A stretch of DNA of 64,000 nucleotides, taken from NCBI GenBank assembly GCA_030430075.1, contig JAUIGN010000006.1:1-64000 (forward strand). The letters run 5' to 3'. The translations under genes and the position numbers were made by a program. Origin of the DNA: a bacterium (GTDB taxonomy: Bacteria; Planctomycetota; Planctomycetia; Pirellulales; Pirellulaceae). The stretch's first letter is position 1. Each line of letters opens with the position of its first letter. The notes beneath the pieces are model-generated. The model was not told the DNA's origin. It was given only the letters and a program-made list of their open reading frames with translations, and searched no databases. Below, piece after piece: positions 39,012-46,129 of the stretch.

Positions 39012-39299
39012 AACGCGTCCCAGGTACTATCGAACGAAGATATTCCAGAACGATCGCGAAGCAGATCGGGAAGATGAGAAGAGCTCTCCCCCTAGTCTAA
39101 CCTGGGCAAAGGCTCCCGATCTACTCCATTTCCGGCTGTGGGCGGGGCCCCCAGACCAGCGAGCGGCAAACGCGCTCACAATCGTGTCGCCCCATCCAGA
39201 ACGGAAATGACTGCCCGCCCTCTCGCACACTCCTAATTTATCGCTTTACCCCCCACATGCAAGTGATTCGTAAGGAACGGCAAATTAACTTCGCCGTGA
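39012..39299. other. Intergenic region upstream of the histidine-kinase gene
   Basis: Should contain the promoter of the kinase gene. No gene is supported; a stretch TCTAACCTGGGC and nearby sequence has no clear motif. Part of the rest of the gap is beta copy 7. Confidence 0.35.
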
Positions 39300-39455
39300 A
39301 CTGGCCCTCTCCCGGCTGATTCGTAGGCGAACAACACTGCAGCGCAAGCCGCCGCGTCGCGGTCGATGGCGGCGAACTTGCTCAATACTCCTTGCATCTC
39401 AGCCCGCTGGCGTGTGCCTCCGGGTCGCTTGACGATCAACGGCCCCGTGTTGACG
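39300..39455 (-). repeat. Interspersed repeat beta, copy 7 (most diverged at DNA level)
   Basis: On the minus strand, PLIVKRPGG and RAEMQGVLSKFAAIDRD and then CAAVLFAYES aligns with the shared frame of copies 1-6 at matching spacing, but the DNA has diverged and there is a 1-base gap in the first third. An open frame of 68 codons (39233-39439) runs through it; a functional small gene is unlikely. Confidence 0.6.
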
Positions 39456-39544
39456 CCCGGCGGAGGATGACGAGCAAGGCTGCGTCTCAGACCGACGAGG
39501 CGGAGCGCATAAAAACACGGCGTGCGAAACTTGAATCAACGGCC

Positions 39545-39600
39545 AGGATGGTAACGAAATAATAAAGATAATTCAATGTATTTGTTGAACAATGTGCGGC
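39545..39600. other. AT-rich stretch
   Basis: About 55 bases (GGTAACGAAATAATAAAGAT onward) are strikingly AT-rich against a GC-rich background. Possibly a promoter or the scar of transferred DNA; no gene is supported in 39456-39783. Confidence 0.3.
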
Positions 39601-39783
39601 ATTGAACAGGTCGCCAAATGACGCGATGTTCCGACATCCCCATGGCACGTTCCTGCCGGCTACCAGGTCACTTCGCGCCGGACACTCCATGAGCGACCGA
39701 CATGACCGGCGAATCGGTTCGGCGCAGGATTCCGCCCCCCCCCGAGAACAATCGGCGATCGACACCGCTCCATTCCCGTCGTG

Positions 39784-40887
39784 TTAGCGGCTCGCAGGAG
39801 ACCGTGTCGACCTGGATTTCGGCAGGTTGGCGGCCGCCCCTTTGTTCTGGTTGCGGTAGAGGGTAGACGCGAGCAACTCCGGCGAACCGGGCTCGGCCAG
39901 CGACCGCTCGTAGTGCCACTGGCGATCCTGCGGAACGTGATGGTCGTGCAACGGCCAGGCGTCAAACGGCTGGTAGCCCAGATCACGGGCCAGCTTGCTG
40001 GAATCGAGGGTCACGTTGCCGGCCCGCGGCGGCATCGGCCCTGCCTCGAGCCGCGGGCAGCCGATCAACAGGTCAGGATCGTAGCCGCCCAGCCGGTTGA
40101 CGATCTGAGCAATCTCGTACAGGCTCAGCCGCCGCGGGCCGCCCGCGTGGTAGATCCCCGACAGGCGGTTGCCGAGCATCGTGGTCATCAAGTCGTTGAG
40201 GCAGTCGGTGTAGGTCGGCGTGCGGACTTCATCGTAGTAGAGCGTGGCCGGCTTTGATTTCGCGAACCGGGATTGGATCCAATCGATGGCCCCGGCGTGG
40301 CCGTTGAAGCTGATGCCCATCGGCAGGGAGATGCGCAGGATCGCCGCCTCCGGGGCGTGCTCCAACAGATAGCGTTCGGCCTCCACCATCGTCCGGCCGT
40401 AAACGGTGACCGGGTCGGTTGCATCATCTTCGACGTGACCCCCGTCACAGGTTCCCGAGAAGACCAGGTCGATGGAGAAATGTACCAACCGCAACCTGGC
40501 CTTGCCCATCGCTCGGACCAGATTCTGTACTCCGCCGACATTGACCCGCCAGGCCATCTCCGGATCCAATTCACACGACTTCAACGCGCACGATCCCTCG
40601 CAGTTGACCACCGCCTTGAACTGGTGTCGGTCGAACAGCCGCGACCAGGCCCGTTCGTCCATGCTGTCGCAGCCGATGATGCCCGGTCCCGAGAGGGGCC
40701 AGTTGTCTGCCCGCCGCACGCCGAACACCTGTCCCGGAAAACGGTTCCGAAAATAATGGAATGCGTTGTAGCCGGCGACCCCGGCGATGCCGGTCACCAA
40801 CAACGGAAGGAAGTTCGCTGCCGGAGGTGGAGTTGTCGGGTTGGTCCGAGCGGCCGGAAGCGGACCGGTCGGCAAAGGAGAGTTCAT
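39784..40887 (-). CDS. NAD(P)-dependent sugar-nucleotide reductase-like SDR protein with altered catalytic site, 367 aa
   Basis: This is an extended SDR resembling RmlD (dTDP-4-dehydrorhamnose reductase). ATG 40887 has AGGAAAG just upstream. A Pro-rich N-terminus (about 25 residues) precedes the Rossmann motif LLVTGIAGVAGYNAF (29-43). The active-site segment is VTVYGRTMVEAE: Tyr is Y163, but the position four residues later, normally Lys, is M167. HFSIDLVFSG and YYDEVRTPTYTDCL also match the family. The missing Lys suggests a changed or non-catalytic role, as in MAT2-beta-like proteins; this needs verification. It sits 122 bases downstream of the OleC-like gene on the same strand, so it may be part of that operon. 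Confidence 0.82.
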   Translation of the reverse strand: MNSPLPTGPLPAARTNPTTPPPAANFLPLLVTGIAGVAGYNAFHYFRNRFPGQVFGVRRADNWPLSGPGIIGCDSMDERAWSRLFDRHQFKAVVNCEGSCALKSCELDPEMAWRVNVGGVQNLVRAMGKARLRLVHFSIDLVFSGTCDGGHVEDDATDPVTVYGRTMVEAERYLLEHAPEAAILRISLPMGISFNGHAGAIDWIQSRFAKSKPATLYYDEVRTPTYTDCLNDLMTTMLGNRLSGIYHAGGPRRLSLYEIAQIVNRLGGYDPDLLIGCPRLEAGPMPPRAGNVTLDSSKLARDLGYQPFDAWPLHDHHVPQDRQWHYERSLAEPGSPELLASTLYRNQNKGAAANLPKSRSTRSPASR

Positions 40888-41009
40888 TTTCTTTCCTGTC
40901 TTGGAACACCGTCTTGGTGGTGGCCTGCGGGATGCACAGCTCAACCGATGTCCGCCGGCGGTCGCCGGCAGCCGACTTGTCTGCGACCCGACCACGAACC
41001 GGCCAGTGA

Positions 41010-42710
41010 TTACTCGACGACCGCCAACTGGTCCGTTGCCCAAACGGCCAGTTGCTCGCGAAAGATCTTCGCATTGTGACGAATATCGACGGGCAGGCCA
41101 GGGTGCAGTAAGACGTGCTCGATCCCTTGCGTCATTTCGTTGTCCGCCAGCCGCTGCCGAACATCTCGAATCAACGCCTGGCATTCCGCGTCGGTTTCGG
41201 GCCGATGTTCGGGCCAGGCCTCCACGATGATCACCGGCGTCTGTTGCGGTGCCGTCCCGACCCCGACCAGGGCCGATCGGTAGACGTGCGAGTGCCCGTT
41301 GGCGATCGCTTCGCAACGGATCGTGAACAGCGTGCCCGTCGTGGTTTGCACGCGGTGGGCTTTGCGCCCGCAAAACCAGAAGCGATCACGTTCATCCAGG
41401 TATCCGACGTCGCCCATCCGATGCCAGACGGCCGCGTTGCTGTTCCCTGCGATCTTGTGCAATGGATTCGCCTCGCGGCGGGTAACGTATTCGCGTGTGA
41501 CCACCGGCCCGCTCACGATCAGCTCGCCGATTTCTCCCGCCGGCAGTTCGTCGACCTGCTCCAGCCGCTCGATCGCGTCGTCGCGGATGCGAATCACCTT
41601 CCAGCGGATGCCGGGAAACCGCTGACCGACGCAGGTCCCGGCGCCGGTCTCGCTGCGGCCGCTGGTTTCTTCCAGGATTTCGGTTGCGGAAATCGTGGCC
41701 ACTGGTAACGCTTCCGTCGCGCCGTACGGCGTATGGATTTCGCCATCCGGGGCGATCGCGGCCCGCATCCGCCGCAACACGTGCGGCGGTACCGGCGCGC
41801 CGGCGGAGAGAACGCGGCGAAGCGTTGGGATTTGGACCCCCTGGGATTCGCAATGCCGACCGACCGTATTGAGCAGCGCAGGGGACCCGAACGCCTGAGT
41901 TACCTGCCAGTCATGGGCTGCCTCAATGATGTTTCGCGGTTCGGCTTCGGCAGGCCGAGTAAAATCCATATCGGGAATCACCGTGGTGACCCCCATGGCG
42001 GCGTTGAACAGGGCGAACAACGGAAAGCCGGGCAAGTCGATTTCACCGGGCTGAATCCCGTAGGCGTCGCGAATCTCGTCGACCTGCCGGTCGAAGTTTC
42101 CGTGCCGATAGTGGACACCCTTGGGCGGGCCGGTGCTGCCGGTCGTGAAGATGATCGCGGCTGGATCGTCGGCGTTGGTGGTCGCGCCGCCGAATTCGGG
42201 ACCCGCTTGCCGGCGGAGGCCGGCCAGGGTTGGACCGCCCCAGAACCAGCGCCGTCCGACGGTGACATTCAGGCGGGCCCGGCCGAACCGGTGCCGCATC
42301 AGGCAGCGAATCGCCTGCGCCATAGAGATCGCCACGAAGCCCTCCGGCTCGGCGTCCTGCAGGCAACGCACCAGGTTGTTGCGGCCCATCCCCGGATCGA
42401 TCAGGATCGTCACGGCGCCGGATTTAAAGAGGGCAAAGACGAGTGCGATAAAGTCGATGCCGGGACGGACCAGCAGGACCAAGCGCGTACCATGCTGCAC
42501 GCCCATTCGCTGGAGACCGGCGGCGATGCGATCGGTGTCCTCATCCAGTTCGCGAAATGAGGTTTGCCGATAGATCCGCTTTCCCTGGCGATCGCGGCCC
42601 AGCGGTTCAACGACGGCCACGCCGTCCGGGTCGCGGTGTGCCGTTGCCGTCAGACGCATGCCCACGTTGACGATTGCCGCTTCGCCAGCCGGCCGGTTGT
42701 TCTCGGACAT
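41010..42710 (-). CDS. AMP-dependent ligase of OleC-like type (fatty-acyl AMP/CoA ligase family), 566 aa
   Basis: An adenylating enzyme of the ANL superfamily. ATG 42710 has GGAG 8 bases upstream. P-loop TTGSTGPPKG is at 189-198, YGATEALP near 340, GQRFPGIRWKVIRI follows, then WHRMGDVGYLDERDRFWFCG and the GRKAHRV motif near 455 typical of OleC-type proteins, which turn beta-hydroxy acids into beta-lactones in hydrocarbon synthesis. The rest of the ole pathway (oleA, oleB) is not in the window, so the substrate is open; fatty acid activation is the safe statement. It begins 22 bases after the ATP-grasp gene and is probably co-transcribed with mch. Confidence 0.85.
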   Translation of the reverse strand: MSENNRPAGEAAIVNVGMRLTATAHRDPDGVAVVEPLGRDRQGKRIYRQTSFRELDEDTDRIAAGLQRMGVQHGTRLVLLVRPGIDFIALVFALFKSGAVTILIDPGMGRNNLVRCLQDAEPEGFVAISMAQAIRCLMRHRFGRARLNVTVGRRWFWGGPTLAGLRRQAGPEFGGATTNADDPAAIIFTTGSTGPPKGVHYRHGNFDRQVDEIRDAYGIQPGEIDLPGFPLFALFNAAMGVTTVIPDMDFTRPAEAEPRNIIEAAHDWQVTQAFGSPALLNTVGRHCESQGVQIPTLRRVLSAGAPVPPHVLRRMRAAIAPDGEIHTPYGATEALPVATISATEILEETSGRSETGAGTCVGQRFPGIRWKVIRIRDDAIERLEQVDELPAGEIGELIVSGPVVTREYVTRREANPLHKIAGNSNAAVWHRMGDVGYLDERDRFWFCGRKAHRVQTTTGTLFTIRCEAIANGHSHVYRSALVGVGTAPQQTPVIIVEAWPEHRPETDAECQALIRDVRQRLADNEMTQGIEHVLLHPGLPVDIRHNAKIFREQLAVWATDQLAVVE

Positions 42711-42732
42711 GAACCACACTCCGTGACGTCTC

Positions 42733-43644
42733 TTAACCATCGGGGGACGCAGTTGAACGCGCGTCCTCGCGCCCCGCGCAGCGCGCCGCGAGATAGCCCA
42801 AGACGCGGGCCCCGATGTCGGTCTGTAAAGTCTCTGCCAGGGCTTTCCAGCCTGGTACGGCGTTCACCTCCAGGACCCAGCGCCGCCCGTCCTTGCCGTC
42901 CAGCACATCGACTCCGGCAATTTCGGCACCGACGGCGGACGCCGCAACCCTGGCGAGCTCGGAGAGCCCGTCGTCGACGATCAGCGGTTCCGTCGTGGCA
43001 CCGCGGCTGACATTGGTCCGCCAGTCCGTCGGATTCCGCCGCCGCATCCCGTAGATCTGATCGCCGATCAAGAAGACGCGGAGGTCACAACCATCATGAT
43101 CGATATATTGCTGCAGGTAGATTACCGCATTGACCTGCAGGAGGGCTTTTGTTGTCCGCACCATGACGTCGGGATCCGTGATCCGGCAAATGCCCCGGCC
43201 CTCGCCGCCGAACAGGGGTTTGATCACGACGTCCTGCCCCAGCCGCTCGAACGCCTCCATCGACTCGTCCAGTGCCTGGCAGACCATGGTCGGCGGAACC
43301 GGAAGCGAGGCGGCCTGGAGTTTGGCCAGCGCCAGGTACTTGTCGACCGCCGCCTCGATGGCCCGCGGCGAATTGACCACCTTGGTTCCGGTTGCTTGCA
43401 ACCGCGCCAGCGCGTCCATCCGAAACACGACCTGCTCCAACGATCCGGGCGGCATCGTGCGAACCAGGACCGCGTCATAATCGGCCAGGTTTCGTCCGCG
43501 GCTGCACACTTCGGTTGTCTGCCGGTTGAGGGCCGCATGGATGACATCGAAAGCGACTTGATCGATTCGGTGCGCGCCGGCGGCAGCCCGACGAAGATCC
43601 TTGAGGTACCAGCTATTACCATGTGCCAGGACGGCCAGATGCAT
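42733..43644 (-). CDS. RimK-like ATP-grasp ligase linked to mch, 303 aa
   Basis: An ATP-grasp carboxylate-amine ligase of the RimK/glutathione-synthase group. ATG 43644 gives MHLAVLAHGNSWYLKDLRRA. VVNSPRAIEAAVDKYLALAK (about 95-114), VVIKPLFGGEGRGI (about 140) for the ATP loop, YLQQYIDHDGCDLRVFLIG and VLEVNAVPGWKALAE (metal-binding Asn) are visible. Methylotrophic bacteria with tetrahydromethanopterin (H4MPT) pathways carry an ATP-grasp gene of this kind (orf17 in Methylobacterium) near mch, thought to act in H4MPT synthesis. The 16-base spacing from mch supports such a role here. The exact substrate is inferred. Confidence 0.88.
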   Translation of the reverse strand: MHLAVLAHGNSWYLKDLRRAAAGAHRIDQVAFDVIHAALNRQTTEVCSRGRNLADYDAVLVRTMPPGSLEQVVFRMDALARLQATGTKVVNSPRAIEAAVDKYLALAKLQAASLPVPPTMVCQALDESMEAFERLGQDVVIKPLFGGEGRGICRITDPDVMVRTTKALLQVNAVIYLQQYIDHDGCDLRVFLIGDQIYGMRRRNPTDWRTNVSRGATTEPLIVDDGLSELARVAASAVGAEIAGVDVLDGKDGRRWVLEVNAVPGWKALAETLQTDIGARVLGYLAARCAGREDARSTASPDG

Positions 43645-43660
43645 GTTCGCCCTGCCTCGC

Positions 43661-44605
43661 TCAACTCTCGAACGACTGCCGAAGCACATCCGGTAGCACA
43701 TTCCCAAACTGGTAGTTCCGCCCGCTTTCCACGTTGACCAGCCGGACCACGGCCGGGCTGAAGAGGAGCGGATCGATCTTGTAAAAGTCCCGCTCGTAGC
43801 GTGCGAAGATCTCTGCGAATGGTTGCCCGTGATCGGTCGAGGCGGCACTCGGAATCCGTGGCCCCAATTCGCAGAGGCTCTCATCGTCGCCGGTGACCCA
43901 AAGCGTCACGGCGCCCCCGTACAGCACCGCGTCATTGGTCCGACCGATTCCCTGCATGTCGTCGCCGGCGACCGGCGGCAGGGGGGCCGCGCCGAATCCT
44001 GACACAACCCGTTGCAGATCGAATCCCAATTCATGCATCTTGTGCAGTGCCGTCTCGACACTGCGGGCCACGACCTGGATCGTACCGGCCAGGCTCGCGG
44101 TGGGGGCGACCAGCAGCGTCAAGTTTTCACTCTCGATGCCACAGTCGTTGGCGATGTGCTGGCAGACATCGGCGGCCGGCAGCTTGCCCGCTTCGAGCAC
44201 TCCGACGGCCAGGTCGCCAGATTCGCGGTAGCCGATCTCATCGAACAGTTTCTCACGACCGCGCCGGGCACGCATCGGCCCCGACCCCATCGCGAAGAAG
44301 TCCGTCCCGGCGATCTGCCAGCCTGCGTACTGCGACGCCATGCAGGCGGCCAGCGGTTGGTCCGTCTGGATCGATACGGCGGGCCCGGGCCAGACGGAGG
44401 GATCGCCGGGGACAACGTCTACCTTGCCCATACCGGCCAAGCAAATTTCCGCCAGGGCAATCCCCGCGCCCAGGCTCCCCGTCGTGTGGACGCCGCAGTC
44501 GACTAACTGCGCACCCGACTCTTCGCACGTGACGGCCACGCGAAAACGAGACGCTTGATCGAGGAGTGGTTGGCAACGGTGCCTGGCCTGCTGATTCAGT
44601 TTCAC
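43661..44605 (-). CDS. mch: Methenyltetrahydromethanopterin cyclohydrolase, 314 aa
   Basis: Mch converts methenyl-H4MPT to formyl-H4MPT in the H4MPT-linked formaldehyde oxidation route known from methylotrophs and planctomycetes. Family motifs are seen: SLGAGIALAEICLAGMGKV near 45, GDPSVWPGPAVSIQTDQPL, FFAMGSGPMRARRG near 110, KLPAADVCQHIANDCGI, VAPTASLAGTIQVVARSVET, GFGAAPLPPVAGDDMQGIGR and NDAVLYGGAVTLWV near 245. GTG 44605 is chosen because VKLNQQA begins the family-like part and the upstream frame has none; the ribosome site is weak. It is divergent from the DtxR-type gene, and heads the minus-strand unit mch / ATP-grasp / OleC-like ligase. Confidence 0.93.
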   Translation of the reverse strand: MKLNQQARHRCQPLLDQASRFRVAVTCEESGAQLVDCGVHTTGSLGAGIALAEICLAGMGKVDVVPGDPSVWPGPAVSIQTDQPLAACMASQYAGWQIAGTDFFAMGSGPMRARRGREKLFDEIGYRESGDLAVGVLEAGKLPAADVCQHIANDCGIESENLTLLVAPTASLAGTIQVVARSVETALHKMHELGFDLQRVVSGFGAAPLPPVAGDDMQGIGRTNDAVLYGGAVTLWVTGDDESLCELGPRIPSAASTDHGQPFAEIFARYERDFYKIDPLLFSPAVVRLVNVESGRNYQFGNVLPDVLRQSFES

Positions 44606-44864
44606 GCTCCCATCATGGCCGATCGCCGGCGGCCTGGCAACGGCCGGCATGGCCGGTTGGGTACCGCGTAACGCGCGCCGTTGGACCGCGCCCTCCGGGC
44701 AGCCAGGGCGTGCAGCGACCCGGTGCGGAATCACGTAACAACCGGCCGGCTCGAGTCGCCGCAGGCGGGCCGTCCACCACCGTCTGGGATGGCGGTCGCG
44801 CGTCGTTTGTCAGCAGCCTCCGGCGTGCGTACAATGCGGCCCCCGCTCACATAGGAATGTCCGC

Positions 44865-45539
44865 TTGCCCAGCCTGACGATCGAAAACTACGTCAAGTCG
44901 ATATACCAGATTTGCGTCCGTCAACGGGGCGAACCGGCCGCCACGGGACAGATTGCGACGTCACTGGGCGTTTCGCCAGGTACCGTTACCAGCATGCTGA
45001 AGACCATCAGCGAAAGTGGGCTGGCGGAATACACGCCGTACGAAGGTGTCTGCTTGACCGATGCCGGGCGGGCGTTGGCCCTCCGCGTCTTGCGTCGGCA
45101 TCGGTTGATCGAGCTCTTTCTTGCTCAGACACTGGAGCTGTCCTGGGACGAAGTCCACGAGGAGGCAGAGAACATGGAGCACGCGGTCAGCGACCGGCTG
45201 GTGGACCGGATCGACGCCTACCTCGGCTTTCCCGCCGCCGATCCGCACGGCGACCCGATTCCCAAGGCGGACGGCACGGTGAACTCGGCCCCAGGGGACA
45301 GCCTGGCCGAATGGAAAGTGGGTCACGAATTCCGCCTCGTCCGCGTGTTGGACCAGTCGCCCGATTTTCTCCGTTATCTGAGCGACCAGGGGATGCCGTT
45401 GGGGACTTCCGGGAAAGTCGACGAAAATTGCCATGCGGCCGGCACCGTCGCCGTCAGGATCGGTGACAAGCGGCTCACGCTTTCTCGCGCAGTGGCGGAA
45501 AAACTGCTGGTCGCCGCGGCTCGACAGCCGGTCGGCTAG
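44865..45539 (+). CDS. DtxR/MntR-family metal-dependent transcriptional regulator, 224 aa
   Basis: Metal-responsive repressor of the DtxR/MntR group. Residues 1-65 form a winged helix (MPSLTIENYVKSIYQICVRQ; ATGQIATSLGVSPGTVTSML; YEGVCLTDAGRALAL). The dimerisation and metal-binding domain follows with HRLIELFLAQTLELSWDEVH and EAENMEHAVSDRLVDRIDA, where Glu, His and nearby side chains would bind Mn or Fe. A C-terminal SH3-like segment (about 150-224) is also present. The start is TTG 44865 with AGGAATG upstream. Divergent from mch with about 260 bases between, so a shared regulatory region is possible. Confidence 0.9.
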   Translation: MPSLTIENYVKSIYQICVRQRGEPAATGQIATSLGVSPGTVTSMLKTISESGLAEYTPYEGVCLTDAGRALALRVLRRHRLIELFLAQTLELSWDEVHEEAENMEHAVSDRLVDRIDAYLGFPAADPHGDPIPKADGTVNSAPGDSLAEWKVGHEFRLVRVLDQSPDFLRYLSDQGMPLGTSGKVDENCHAAGTVAVRIGDKRLTLSRAVAEKLLVAAARQPVG

Positions 45540-45700
45540 GGAATTCTTCGCACATAAGCCCTGGCGAGCGGGAGCTTGGTGATGCTGTGGCGAAGCCGAG
45601 TGGCAACGTCGTGCCGGCAGATTTCCCAACGATGCCGGACCGCGGTTGCTGGGGGGGCAGTTGGAGGTGGTGCGTTTCCGCCGGTAATTTGCGCCGGGGG

Positions 45701-45890
45701 ATTGGAGACCTTCGGTCGGCGGTTTCGGCGGGGTCGGAGACCCGCGCCGAGCATGGGAGGAGACCCGCGCCGAGCACGGATGGAGACCGGCGCCGAGCAC
45801 GGATGGAGACCCGCGCCGAGCATGGGAGGAGACCCGCGCCGAGCATGGAAGGAGACCCGCGCCGAGCGAGGTTAGAGACCGGCGCGGTGC
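45701..45890 (+). repeat. Interspersed repeat alpha, copy C
   Basis: A 50-bp core starting near 45704 is identical to copies A and B. Further GAGACC(C/G)GCGCCGAGCA units follow with variable 4-8-base spacers such as TGGGAG, CGGATG and TGGAAG. It lies about 160 bases after the DtxR-type gene stop and about 70 bases before the SRP RNA. Relative to the gene before it, this copy is in the opposite orientation to A, B and D. Confidence 0.9.
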
Positions 45891-45960
45891 GGGGGGCGGG
45901 GACGTCCCTTTGACTTCGCGCGATCCAGGACGTACAACGAAGTGGGGGATCGAACGCGAT

Positions 45961-46066
45961 TCTGTCGACAAGTGGCTCTCGCGAAGGGGAGCCGTGAACC
46001 GGGTCAGGCCTTAACCGGAGCAGCCCTAAGCGGGGTACTCTTGTGCGAGAGCCTCTTGTCGGCAGA
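45961..46066 (+). ncRNA. ffs: Signal recognition particle RNA (4.5S-type)
   Basis: The conserved SRP core is readable: GTGAACCGGGTCAGG, then CCGGAGCAGCCCTAAG, equivalent to the E. coli GGTCAGG ... GGAAG/AGCAG tip. The flanks TCTGTCGACAAG and CTTGTCGGCAGA, and CTCTCGC and GCGAGAG, pair to form the long stem. The product is the small bacterial type of about 106 nt and works with Ffh in membrane targeting. It lies just upstream of dnaX, a placement seen in many bacteria. Confidence 0.9.
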
Positions 46067-46129
46067 CCGCCTTCGTCCTGTAACACTCATTTCGCAGTTC
46101 CCCCGTTCTCGCATTCGTGATGGTTCATC

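Noticed and set aside
39233..39439. 68-codon minus frame as a functional small gene
   Set aside because: It lies in beta copy 7 with a 1-base gap relative to the family, no ribosome site is clear, and it is more likely a decayed relic.
45540..45700. Possible degenerate beta copy next to alpha copy C
   Set aside because: Only short matches such as TTTCCCAACGATGCC on the minus-strand pattern; too weak to call.
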